Source: Paulinella micropora (taxonomy: Eukaryota; Cercozoa; Imbricatea; Euglyphida). Taken from it: 64,000 bases of DNA. Location of the stretch: the NCBI GenBank assembly GCA_009731375.1, contig BJOX01000024.1, forward strand, positions 1,335,907 to 1,399,906. Reading direction: 5' to 3'. Shown in pieces: positions 1 through 9,409 of the stretch (its first letter is position 1; every line of letters starts with the position of its first letter). The notes under the pieces are model-generated. The model had not been told where the DNA came from, ran no database searches, and saw nothing but the letters and a program-made list of their open reading frames with translations. The position numbers and the translations under genes were made by a program.

Positions 1-258
1 GGTATGTATGTATGTATGTATGTATGTATGTACTTACTTGTGTGTATGTCGTCGCAAGGACCATGGCTATCTATCTATCTATCTATCTATCTACCTACCT
101 ACCTACCTACCTACCTACCTACCTATCTATCTATCTATCTATCTATCTACCTACCTATCTACCTACCTACCTACCTACCTACCTACTACCTATCTACCTA
201 CCTATCTACCTACCTATCTACCTACCTACCTACCCACCTATCTATCTATCTATCTATC
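1..258. repeat. Tetranucleotide microsatellites (ATGT)n then (ATCT/ACCT)n
   Basis: An (ATGT)n run (about 4-40) is followed, after a 25 bp non-repetitive spacer, by interspersed ATCT and ACCT tetranucleotides (66-258). Reading frames through it (Y/L/S/I/P only) exist because the motif contains no stop codon. Confidence 0.95.
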
Positions 259-299
259 GCTAGCGTTTCAACAACGTGTCTAATAATCGTGGTTTGAGT

Positions 300-701
300 C
301 CGTCGCAAGAGGAAGAGGAGGAAGGGAACGAAAGTCCTCTCAGTAAGTACATCTATCTATCTATCTATCTATCTATCTATATCTATCTATGTATCTATCT
401 ATCTGTCTGTCTGTCTGTCTATCTATCTGTCTGTCTATCTATCTATCTGTCTGTCTGTCTGTCTGTCTGTCTTTCTATCTATCTATTTGTCTATCTGTCG
501 AAAGAGGAAGAGGAGGAAGGGAACGAGAGTGCTCTTAGTAAGTACATCTATCTATCTATCTATCTATCATCTATCTTATCCATCTGTCCATCTGTCTGTT
601 ATCTATCTATCTGTCTATCTATCTATCTATCTGTCTATCTATCTGTCTATCTGTCGAAAGAGGAAGAGGAGGAAGGGAACGAGAGTGCTTTTAGTAAGTG
701 C

Positions 702-749
<48 letters not shown>

Positions 750-766
750 GTCTGTCTGTCTATCTA

Positions 767-809
<43 letters not shown>

Positions 810-880
810 GTCTGTCTGTCTTTCTGTGGAAAGAGGAAGAAGAGGAAGGGAACGAGTCTCCACTCAGTAAGTGCATCTAT
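300..880. repeat. Compound array A: four purine-rich cores in (ATCT/GTCT)n
   Basis: A roughly 48 bp core (AAGAGGAAGAGGAGGAAGGG, then a short tail ending in AGTAAGT) occurs at about 305-352, 500-548, 656-703 and 829-876. The copies differ by only a few bases and are separated by 100-150 bp of ATCT/GTCT repeat. The core end AGTAAGT looks like a 5' splice donor, but no coding context supports that. Confidence 0.9.
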
Positions 881-927
881 CTATCTATCTATCTGTCTAT
901 CTATCTATCTATCTGTCTATCTATCTG

Positions 928-958
<31 letters not shown>

Positions 959-1034
959 GTCTGTTATCTGTCTATCTATCTATCTATCTGTCTATCTATC
1001 TATCTTATCCATCTGTCTATCTATCTATATATTC

Positions 1035-1067
<33 letters not shown>

Positions 1068-1100
1068 CAGCAGCAACACCACAACCACAACAGCAAACAA

Positions 1101-1138
<38 letters not shown>

Positions 1139-1199
1139 CTCTATCTACAGCAGCAACACCACAACCACAACAGCAAACAACTATCTATCTGTCTATCTG

Positions 1200-1230
<31 letters not shown>

Positions 1231-1366
1231 ATCTATCTATCTACAGCAGCAACACCACAACCACAACAGCAAACAACTAACTATCTATCTATCTATCTGT
1301 CTACCTATCTATCTATCTATCTTTCTTTCTATCTACAGCAGCAGCACACAAGCGCAACTATCTAGG
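881..1366. repeat. Compound array B: CAGCAACACC core in (ATCT)n/(CTTT)n
   Basis: A 34 bp core beginning ACAGCAGCAACACCACAACC is repeated at 1067-1100, 1147-1180 and 1243-1277, with a diverged fourth copy at 1334-1366. Each is preceded by a long (ATCT)n or (CTTT)n pyrimidine run ending CTACAG, which mimics a 3' splice acceptor. Confidence 0.9.
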
Positions 1367-1384
1367 ATATCAGAGGAAAGATCA

Positions 1385-1620
1385 TCACTTGCTTACTTTA
1401 CTTACTTAATTTTACTTACTCAATTTTACTTACTTAATTTACATACTTTACTTTACTTACTTAATTTTACTTAATTTTACTTTACTTACTTTACTTTACT
1501 TACTTTACTTTACTTTACTTTACTTTACTTTGCTTTACTTACTTTACTTACTTTCATCATCATCACCACCACCACTACCATCACCACCACCACCACCATC
1601 ACCACCACCATCCCCATCCT
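1385..1620. repeat. (ACTT)n/(TTTAC)n followed by (CAC/CAT)n
   Basis: Simple sequence: ACTT and TTTAC mixed repeats to about 1555, then CAC/CAT trinucleotides. Confidence 0.9.
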
Positions 1621-2221
1621 TGTAGTAAAAATCTACCTCTTTTGTTCCGCAGAGCTACCTTGCCTGAATGTAAGCGCGGCCAATGGAAGTAGCGAAGATC
1701 TCTACCCTTCCCCTTCCTCCTCCTCCTCCTCTTCCTCCTCCTTTCTCCCCTCCCTCTCCATCGCTTCGCCAGGTCTGTACCGAGAGTACAGACAGATGTG
1801 TGTATGTGTGAAACTTNNNNNNNNNNNNNNNNNNNNNNNNNNNNNNNNNNNNNNNNNNNNNNNNNNNNNNNNNNNNNNNNNNNNNNNNNNNNNNNNNNNN
1901 NNNNNNNNNNNNNNNNNNNNNNNNNNNNNNNNNNNNNNNNNNNNNNNNNNNNNNNNNNNNNNNNNNNNNNNNNNNNNNNNNNNNNNNNNNNNNNNNNNNN
2001 NNNNNNNNNNNNNNNNNNNNNNNNNNNNNNNNNNNNNNNNNNNNNNNNNNNNNNNNNNNNNNNNNNNNNNNNNNNNNNNNNNNNNNNNNNNNNNNNNNNN
2101 NNNNNNNNNNNNNNNNNNNNNNNNNNNNNNNNNNNNNNNNNNNNNNNNNNNNNNNNNNNNNNNNNNNNNNNNNNNNNNNNNCCTCCTCCCCTCCCTCTCC
2201 ATTGCGTCACCAAGTTGATGC
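1621..2221. other. CT-rich sequence around a 365-base gap
   Basis: Bases 1817-2181 are N. The CT-rich sequence left of the gap (about 1700-1765, ending CTCCATCGCTTCGCCA) is repeated right of it (2182-2211, CTCCATTGCGTCACCA). The gap therefore probably lies within a tandem repeat. No gene is supported. Confidence 0.7.
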
Positions 2222-2342
2222 AAACATCTATATCTACTTCTATATCTATATCTATATATCTATACCTGTACCTGTACCTGTGCCTGTACCTGTATCCGTA
2301 TCTGTATCTGTATCTGTATCTTTATCTATATCTATATCTATA
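2222..2342. repeat. Hexanucleotide microsatellite (TATCTA/TGTACC)n
   Basis: Interspersed hexanucleotides of the TATCTA, TGTACC and TGTATC types. Confidence 0.9.
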
Positions 2343-2345
2343 ATG

Positions 2346-2453
2346 TGTATGTACTCCCACCCTCTCCTCCTCTTCCTCCTCCTACTCCAACCCTCTCCTC
2401 TTCCTCCTCCTCCTCCTCTCCTCCTCCTCCTCCTCCTCCTCTTCCTCCTCCTA

Positions 2454-2485
<32 letters not shown>

Positions 2486-2732
2486 TTTCCTCCTCTTCCT
2501 CCTCCTACTCCCATCCTCTCCTCCTCGTCCTCCTCCTCTTCCTCCTCCTCCTCCTCGTCCTCCTCGTCTTCCTCCTCCTACTCCCATCCTCTCCTCTTCC
2601 TCCTCCTCCTCCTCCTTTTCTTCCTCCTCCTCCTCCTCCTACTCTTCCTCCTACTCCCACCCTCTCCTCCTACTCCCACCCTCTCCTCTTCCTCGTCCTC
2701 CTCTCCTACCTCTCCTCCTCTTCCTCCTCCTC

Positions 2733-2770
<38 letters not shown>

Positions 2771-3192
2771 ACTCCCACCCTCTCCTCCTCTTCCTTCTCC
2801 TCCTCCTCCTCTTCCTCCTCCTACTCCCATCCTCTCCTCTTCCTCCTCCTCCTCCTCCTCCTCTTTATCCTCCTCTTCCTCCTCCTACTGCCATCCTCTC
2901 CTCCTTTTCCTTCTCCTCCTCCTCCTCCTCCTCCTCTTCCTCCTCCTACTCCCATCCTCTCCTCCTCTTCCTTCTCCTCCTCCTCCTCCTCCTCTTCCTC
3001 CTCCTACTCCCATCCTCTCCTCCTCTTCCTCCTCCTCCTCCTCTTTCTCCTACTCCCATCTCCTCTTCCTCCTCCTCTTCCTCCTCCTCCTCCTCCTCCT
3101 ACTCCCATCCTCTCCTCCTCTTCCTCCTCCTCCTCCTCCTCTTCCTCCTACACTCTCTCCTCCTCTTCCTCCTTTTCCTCCTCTTCCTCCTC
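2346..3192. repeat. 850 bp homopyrimidine CTC/CTT tract
   Basis: Almost pure pyrimidine on the plus strand. CTC and TTC triplets are punctuated by recurring CCTACTCCCATCCTCTCC motifs every 60-110 bp, giving a higher-order repeat. The Ser/Pro/Leu and Arg/Gly-Glu frames on both strands are by-products of the motif. Confidence 0.95.
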
Positions 3193-3234
3193 CCTTCACC
3201 AGATCAAACCAGACAGATGTTATGTGTACGGATG

Positions 3235-3472
3235 TATCTATCTATCCATCCATCCATCCATCCATCCATCCATCTTTCTACCCATCTATCCCTCCATCCA
3301 TCCATCAATCAATCAATCTATCTATCTATCTAGGTCGTCCTGCTCCGCACCTCACTCTCTCTTCCCTAAACCGAATCCCCATGCTCAGTCTCTCTTCCTC
3401 TTCCTCTCCCTCTCGCTCTCTCACTCTCTCTTCCTCACCATCGGGGCGAGGACAGAAGTCAGCGTCAGGTCG

Positions 3473-3546
<74 letters not shown>

Positions 3547-3587
3547 CTCTCTCTCTCTCTCTCTCTCTCACGCCTGCATCTCCATTC

Positions 3588-3646
<59 letters not shown>

Positions 3647-3656
3647 NNNNNNNNNN

Positions 3657-3688
<32 letters not shown>

Positions 3689-3700
3689 GCCCCAATACTA

Positions 3701-3741
<41 letters not shown>

Positions 3742-3775
3742 GCCCCAATACTAGTGCATCTCCAGTCAACTCGCT
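3235..3775. repeat. (ATCT/ATCC)n, then (TC)n(TA)n(TC)n with a repeated unique core
   Basis: Tetranucleotides at 3235-3333, a short complex stretch, then (TC)n at 3472-3492, (TA)n at 3493-3540 and (TC)n at 3541-3738, with a 10-base gap at 3647-3656. The core CAGGCCCCAATACTA occurs at about 3686 and 3738, each time directly after a (TC)n run. Confidence 0.9.
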
Positions 3776-3980
3776 ATCTCTCGGCGTCACGTTACGCTTA
3801 CCAAGTATTTTCATTCATTTTCATTCATTTTTATTTCCTTTAAAATTAAAAAATAGAATAAAATAAAATAAAAATCATTTTTGTTTTATTTCTACTTATT
3901 TCTATGTATTTATTGTATGTGTAGCCTCTCGCGATGATTCCTTTGACCCCCAGGTAGTTAGCCGGGACGACAGGTAAGAA
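3776..3980. other. AT-rich non-repetitive spacer
   Basis: AT-rich DNA with short ATTTTCATTC and AAAATAAAAT runs. I see no gene or regulatory element. Confidence 0.5.
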
Positions 3981-4600
3981 TGTTATGTTATGTTATGTTA
4001 TGTCATGTCATGTTACATTATCTCATCTTATCTTATGTTATGTTATGTTATGTTATGTCATGTCATGTCATGTCATGTTATGTTATGTTATGTTAGGTTA
4101 TGTTATGTTATGTTATGATATGTCATGTCATATCATGTTATATTATCTATCATGTTATATTATCTTATTATGTTATGTTATGTTATGTTATGTCATGTCA
4201 TGTCATGTCATGTTATTTATGTTATGTTATGTTATGATATGTTATGATATGTCATGTCATATCATGTTATATTATCATACCTTATGTTATGTTATGTTAT
4301 GTTGTGTTGCGTTGTGTTATGTTATGTTATGTCATGTTATGTTATGTTATGTTATGTTATGTCATGTCATGTCATGTTATGTTATGTCATGTTATGTTAT
4401 GTTATGTTTTTTTCATGTTATTTCATGTTATTTTATGTCATGTTATGTTGTGTCATGTTATGTTATGTTATTTTATGTCATGTCATGTTATGCTATCTTA
4501 TGTTATCTTATGTTATGTAATGTTATGTAACGTCACGTAACTAACGCAATGTAAGATCATGTCATGTAACGTAAGCTAGCGTAACGTAACGTCATGTCAT
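3981..4600. repeat. Pentanucleotide microsatellite (TTATG/TCATG)n, about 600 bp
   Basis: Pentamers TTATG and TCATG predominate, decaying to TAACG towards the right end. The 3 x 5 periodicity leaves several open frames (M/L/C/Y/V/S only) that are not genes. Confidence 0.95.
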
Positions 4601-5555
4601 GTCATGTAGTGACGGCAATGATTTCGTCGCGAGTCCCGGGTGGCCCACCAAAAGCCTTAAGGTGAAGGTAAGTTCTGGGCGTGGCCGCCCGCAGCGGATG
4701 CAAGACCCGGACGAGGACGGCGAGGAGGAGGAGGAGAGGACACCGACCAACCGGGCGCCTAAGACCCCAAAGCGCAAGAGTAGGAAGAAGAAGAAGCACG
4801 TGGAGGATATTGACAAAGGGGGGTTCTCTCAACCGCCACAGTCGCCTAAGTCTGGCGGAGGCGGGTTCGGGAATGGGGAAGGGGGAGGAGGCAGCGGAAG
4901 ACAGGGTGGGGACAAAGGGGGCAGGCCGGGCGAAGGTGGGGGAGGTGGGGGAGGTGGTGGAGGGGTTGGGGAGGGCGGCAGTGGAGATGGCCCTCGCGAT
5001 GAGGACACGTACGAAAACGACTCAGCAGGGGCAGGGCCGGTTGAGGGGGGCGAGCGTGAGCGCTGGAGCAGCAGCTGCCGGCTAGCAAAATCGCCCAGCC
5101 GCAGAAGCAGGCTGGTGCTGCTGCAGAACAAAGGTAACAAACAACAAGAACAACAACCACAACCACAACAACAACCCTGCCGCTCTATCCCCACAAGACC
5201 TCGACGACCCGAATCTGCCGCGCGACCCGACAACGCAGCGCACGTGGCTGCGGCTGGAGTTGCGGTTGCACGACCGCTCCCTGGCCTGTCCGGCCCATCC
5301 GCCCCGCAGGGCAACGGATCCCTGCAGGCTGGCGTCAAGGAGCGAGCCCTGTTCAGGGCAGCAGCAGCAAGTGCACCGGCCCCGCCCACGGAGGACGCTG
5401 AGAAAGGTCATGCACTGAGTCAGACATCCGAGCGGTCGCCTCGTAGAGCGCTGTGGAAATGTCAACGGTCTGTCAGCAGGAAGGAATATGGGAACGAGGC
5501 GGAAACCCTAGCGCAGAAACGCAAGGTGGCTTGTCTGCTTGCCACAACTCCCTGA
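4599..5555 (+). CDS. Candidate GC-rich reading frame, low-complexity basic/acidic protein
   Basis: A 318-residue frame whose ATG lies in the last pentamers of the preceding microsatellite, so the true start is doubtful. I do not recognise a family. In order it has a short ordered N-terminus, an acidic EEEEE patch and a Lys/Arg cluster (KRKSRKKKKH, about residues 57-67) that could act as a nuclear signal. A Gly-rich stretch (about 87-130), a Gln-rich patch and an Ala/Pro-rich C-terminal half follow. Base composition is far more GC-rich than either neighbour, which suggests former or present coding use. A consensus donor AAG|GTAAGT occurs at about 4666-4672, so the first part could be an exon with the rest being intron or another frame. 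It could equally be a retroelement ORF1 fragment. Low confidence. Confidence 0.35.
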   Translation: MSCSDGNDFVASPGWPTKSLKVKVSSGRGRPQRMQDPDEDGEEEEERTPTNRAPKTPKRKSRKKKKHVEDIDKGGFSQPPQSPKSGGGGFGNGEGGGGSGRQGGDKGGRPGEGGGGGGGGGGVGEGGSGDGPRDEDTYENDSAGAGPVEGGERERWSSSCRLAKSPSRRSRLVLLQNKGNKQQEQQPQPQQQPCRSIPTRPRRPESAARPDNAAHVAAAGVAVARPLPGLSGPSAPQGNGSLQAGVKERALFRAAAASAPAPPTEDAEKGHALSQTSERSPRRALWKCQRSVSRKEYGNEAETLAQKRKVACLLATTP

Positions 5556-6105
5556 AGACTTTTTTTTTGTTGTTGTTGTTGTTGTTGTTGTTGTTTTGTT
5601 TTGTTTTTGTTTTTGTGTTTTCATTCATATCATACCTCTTTACGTTCAGTCAATTCTTTCACATGGAATTATCATTATTACAATGTAAGGGGAGTAGTAA
5701 TATCAGTGATATCTGTTTGTTCAGTTTAAATTACTATTAACTAATAACTTCTTGAGGAACCGTTAAATCTACTTAAATATGTAATAAGAATACCAAACTT
5801 GTTTCTGGATGTTTTACCTTTATTAATGTTTTACACTTGGGTTTGCTCTGACAAATTCCTTTTTTGCTCTAGCAATTTCCTTTTTTACCTTTATCAACTC
5901 ATAATTTTTCTCACTGGTCGTGCTATTTTCCTTCTACCACACAAAATAAACCAACTTTCCACCACAAGATAATTTTCCTCAAAAACCTTCGTCTTGAGCA
6001 CAGCTCAAATGCACTGCAGACCACACACCTTGCCCTATACCTAGCCCTTGCCTTTCCCACTATCCAGCCCTTTTACTAAGTTAACCTTTACAAAGGGGTG
6101 AGCAC
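5556..6105. other. (GTT)n tract then AT-rich DNA without a recognisable gene
   Basis: A short (TTG)n/(TTTTG)n run at 5563-5620 is followed by AT-rich unique sequence. Nothing identifiable was seen on either strand. Confidence 0.5.
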
Positions 6106-6570
6106 GGTATTAACTTTGGGAAGCTACCCATCGTGGAACCTTTACCTACCCCTTTCAGGATCTATCCGGGCTACCTAGCAAGACTATCACGCAGTATGGA
6201 AACGCACTTTAATAACTCGTATAATAAAAGAACTGACTCTTTGACTTCCACATCACAAACTGACTAACTCAGGTACAGGTCTTACGCATTTTCAGTTAAC
6301 ATTGGTATTATTGACTGTCCGGCCTATTGACAAATCAACTACCTATGTAACGGTGAATTAAATTGAAATAGTAATGAGCAACGCTCCCCCTTAGTTATTT
6401 GTCAATATTATAACTACCGTCTTGTCTTATAGTTCTTAAGAAAAATTTGCAAGCGCTTCCCGTAAGGGGTATCAAAAGTCACTAAAAGCTATATATATAG
6501 AAACGCTAGAGGTGTGAGGAAACATCTGAAAAGAAAGAAAAGCTAGCTGTATGCGATAAAATAAAATTGT
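6106..6570 (-). mobile_element. Copia 5'-end remnant (leader, LTR part and first gag codons)
   Basis: Bases 6106-6400 match 24140-24410 almost base for base, including the reverse-strand ATG and codons for M-G-S-F-P-K at the start of Copia gag. The homology to the 6826-7228 copy continues outward through TTAGTTATTTGTCA and GCAAGCGCTTCCCGTAAG to about 6480, and to 15694-15770 from about 6490 to 6560. It is the 5' end of a minus-strand Copia element whose body is missing. It also supplies the uninterrupted reference for the YR element insertion at 7229. Confidence 0.75.
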
Positions 6571-6825
6571 CGCACGACTTTGGCCACCTGCCACCAGGAA
6601 TGTCAGGTAGCTCCGCCACCTGCCACCGCGTGGCCCAGAACGCTAATCCACCTCATCACGTAGGCTGTCGCTGTCATATCCATTGATGTCCTCTACTCCG
6701 CTTTCTTGGCATATTGAGAGTCCACATGTTCCTGATCTAGATCGTCGTCCTGTCCCGCATCCCGAGTCCTCCGAGGCCGCTGCTTGAAGCTCTTCGATAT
6801 ACTATCGGCGGTGGACTCGATGATA
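6571..6825 (-). pseudogene. Unassigned complex sequence between two Copia 5' ends
   Basis: GC-balanced DNA between two copies of the Copia 5' end. The reverse strand has a short acidic/basic open stretch (about 6690-6830) directly against the gag start of the next copy, but I cannot assign it. It may be shuffled Copia internal sequence. Confidence 0.25.
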
Positions 6826-7228
6826 TCTCTTTGGGAAGCTACCCATCGTGGAACCTTTACCTACTCCTTTCAGAGTCTATCCTTGCTACCTAGCAATACT
6901 ATCAACGCAGTATGGAAACACAATTTAATAACTCCTATAATAAAAGAACTGACGCTTTGACTTCCCGCCACATCACAGACTGACTACTGCACTTAGGTAT
7001 ATGTCTTACGCATTTCGATTAACATTTGCATTATTGACTGTCCTGCATATTGACAAATCAAATACCTAAGTATCGTTGAATTAAATTGAAATAGTAACGA
7101 CCAACGCTCCCACTTAGTTATTTGTCACTGTCACAACTACCGTCACTAGTAAGTCTCTTATAGTTCTGAAGCAATGAAAATTTTGCAAGCGCTTCCCGTA
7201 AGGCGTATTAAGTGTAGTTAAAAACTAG
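6826..7228 (-). mobile_element. Second Copia 5'-end remnant, split by the YR retroelement
   Basis: Diverged copy of 6106-6480 in the same orientation (GGGAAGCTACCCATCGTGG through CAAGCGCTTCCCGTAAGGCG). Homology breaks exactly where the YR element's A1 repeat begins (7229). It resumes after the element ends, at 15694-15770 (TATATAAAACGTTAGTGGTGTGAG versus TATATATAGAAACGCTAGAGGTGTGAG in the 6.5 kb copy). Confidence 0.75.
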
Positions 7229-7546
7229 GTAAGTAAACACTGCACGTTTTTACTATTGTTAGGCTTTAAGAAGAATGGTCAAAGCCGGCTGCCGGGCGAC
7301 GGTTAAGATTTTTATTTTGCATAGGCTTTGCCAGTAGCGGTTACTTTTGCTTTATTTATTTACGTTATGGCATTTGCTTTCTGCTGCCTTCAAGTTTGCC
7401 TTTGCTAGTTTCCATTTTTATGTAGCGCTTTCCTTTTTATTGCCTTTATGGAAGTTTGAGGCATTCTTCTTTTTAGGGAAGCTCTCTCAGTTGGATGTCT
7501 TTGAATTCACAAATCGTCTCGATTTCGATTTCGTTTTTTTGTGTTC
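7229..7546 (+). repeat. A1 repeat of the YR retroelement
   Basis: Starts GTAAGTAAACACTGCACG and ends TTTTTTTGTGTTC. It is about 95 percent identical by eye to 14846-15165 (A2). Immediately after it, CATGCAG|GTTGAAGC resembles a 3' splice acceptor. Confidence 0.9.
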
Positions 7547-7559
7547 ATGCAGGTTGAAG

Positions 7560-8960
7560 CATGCAAAATTGTGTCGGCGCTATGCGTTACGTTCTGGGAT
7601 GCGAAATGGTGCAAGGACAAGTAAAGGCGACGCGGCAAGAGTCCGAGCTGTGGGTAGCGTCACCAAGAAGCATTGCTCTAATGGCGAGTGGGATATGAAG
7701 TTCCCTTTCCGGAAGGGGAGGTCAACCACACCATCCACTACTACCTGCTACGCGTTGAGAGCCCGACCGACGTCAAGGCTGGGACGTTCATCTACGACGA
7801 CCCCACGACCCGGCGCCTCTACGGAGCTCCGGACGAACATCGAGAGACGAAGACACCGCTACGCAAGTCCGCTGACTTCAAAACGAATGACACGCGCGTT
7901 CGGCAAATTCTCACATCGACTTCATTGGGAAAAGAGACTAAGATTACTCAAGTAGCCGATACACTCAAAGCAATGGACCTTTCTGCGAGTCTGGACGCGA
8001 TAATCAGAGATCACTTCGCTTCTGTATCTGGCTACGTGCAAGCAGGCACCACCGTAGCCGACAAAGCGAAGTCAATGGTGACTGCCTTGGTGGACAAGCA
8101 TGTAGCATTGCAAGGAATTCGAAGTGGAAACGGGGACGAGCGTCGAGCCACCAACTACAGATCAAGACCAATTCTAAGCAGCACTGCGTCAACGTGAGGC
8201 CGAATTCAAGGCCGAGATAGACAAGTTGCGCGAAGAGAACAATGAGCTACCAACAACCAAGTGTCACAAGAACGACGGAAGCTTCGTGCAAGCGGCGGCT
8301 GCGTTGAAGAACCGCTTGGACGAAGATGAAGAAACCCAGCCAGAACTCTGAGCACCAGGTTTGCGCAGCGCGCTAGCCAAGCTGACAGATGACGAGGCGG
8401 ATAGGGCAGTCATACTAGACAAGTACAAGTTACGATGCATCGCGGAGGTGCATCTCACCAAGACAACCGTGTTACGAAGGATCATGAAAGGCTACGGTGT
8501 CTCACTTATGGAGCTACGACCGGCAAAGAACAGTGCCGAGTACGGAAACGAGACTGGCAAGTTCGTCATGACTAAGGAAGTGTTTCAACGACTGTTGCGA
8601 TCTTTACTGCGCATCACCGCTGCTTTCCACCCTACCCACAGAGAAGATATCATGGATCATTTCCAGGAAAGCCTAGACTACCTTCCGACCCGCACCATTG
8701 ACTGGTCCTACGCGGTTCGTTGCCAAGTTCCTTTGGGAGAGTGTGCAAAGGGGCACAAATCCTTGCGACTTGCGGCACTGATCCTGCACGCGGGTGATGA
8801 GAAGAAGTCGCACGGCACACCAAAACCCAAGGCAACGGGAGACTAACCTAAGTGCAATGGGTAACTGCACTTGGGCAAGAAGTGCCGCTTCCAGCTCAGC
8901 ACGTGTGCCCAGTCTGCGCCAACGAGACCCACGCCAAAGCACAGTGTCCCAAGAAGAACG
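7560..8960 (+). pseudogene. YR-retroelement ORF1 (Gag-like) with CCHC zinc knuckle, frameshifted
   Basis: Successive open stretches in shifting frames read as one Gag-like protein, which binds the element RNA in this order of elements. The main parts are 7688-8170, 8170-8348 and 8352-8846, with a zinc knuckle at 8906-8947. The middle part has a clear heptad-like coiled coil (EFKAEIDKLREENNEL, about 8202-8250). The part at 8361-8846 is helix-rich with basic patches. The knuckle reads C-P-V-C-A-N-E-T-H-A-K-A-Q-C, which fits CX2CX4HX4C. Breaks visible are a frameshift near 8170, an in-frame TGA at 8349-8351 after the coiled coil, and a frame change between 8846 and 8906. Identification as ORF1 rests on its position between A1 and RT and on the knuckle. 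The N-terminal domain is not recognised. Confidence 0.65.
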
Positions 8961-8977
8961 AGTGGCCTTTCTGACTA

Positions 8978-9409
8978 TTGCCAGCACAAAGCTGCAAAAA
9001 AGGGCGACGTGTAGTCGTGGGTCATGGTCCAGAGAGCGAGAAAATTAGATTGGTAGTAGCAGCGAATAGTGGTAGTGGTGGTGAGAGTGTCAGCTACGAT
9101 AGTGATAGCGAAAGTGAGGATGTAGACAAGCAAGCAAATGTGGTGTGCGAGGTTGGGATGAATGGCGTGCGACAAGTTATGCAAGTGATTCAGAATAATA
9201 AAAAAAGGCGAGTGATATGGTCGAATGTAAAAAAGGCAGTGGGGCTAGCCCCTTTGGAAGTGGAAGCGAGAGAAAAGTTTTATTATTGCCGCAGGAGGCG
9301 AGAGCGCAGGTTTTTGCGTCGAGGGGCAAGCGGCACGCAGTCGTGGGACTTGAGCCCCCTGGTGCCCTGGTGGAGAGGCGCCCTCTTTCCCGCCAGGCTC
9401 GTCTTGTAG
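8978..9409 (+). CDS. Open frame overlapping the ORF1/ORF2 junction of the YR element
   Basis: A 144-residue open frame directly after the zinc knuckle. It has a Ser/Asp/Glu-rich segment (YDSDSESEDVDKQ) and a basic Arg-rich C-terminal part. It may be the C-terminal tail of ORF1, or a short frame bridging to the RT ORF, whose own frame opens at 9217 with an overlap of about 190 bases. No family is recognised. Confidence 0.3.
   Translation: MPAQSCKKGRRVVVGHGPESEKIRLVVAANSGSGGESVSYDSDSESEDVDKQANVVCEVGMNGVRQVMQVIQNNKKRRVIWSNVKKAVGLAPLEVEAREKFYYCRRRRERRFLRRGASGTQSWDLSPLVPWWRGALFPARLVL

Noticed and set aside
5082-5465. Minus-strand frames opposite 4599-5555
   Set aside because: GC-rich DNA leaves several frames open. 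The plus frame has the more protein-like charge pattern.
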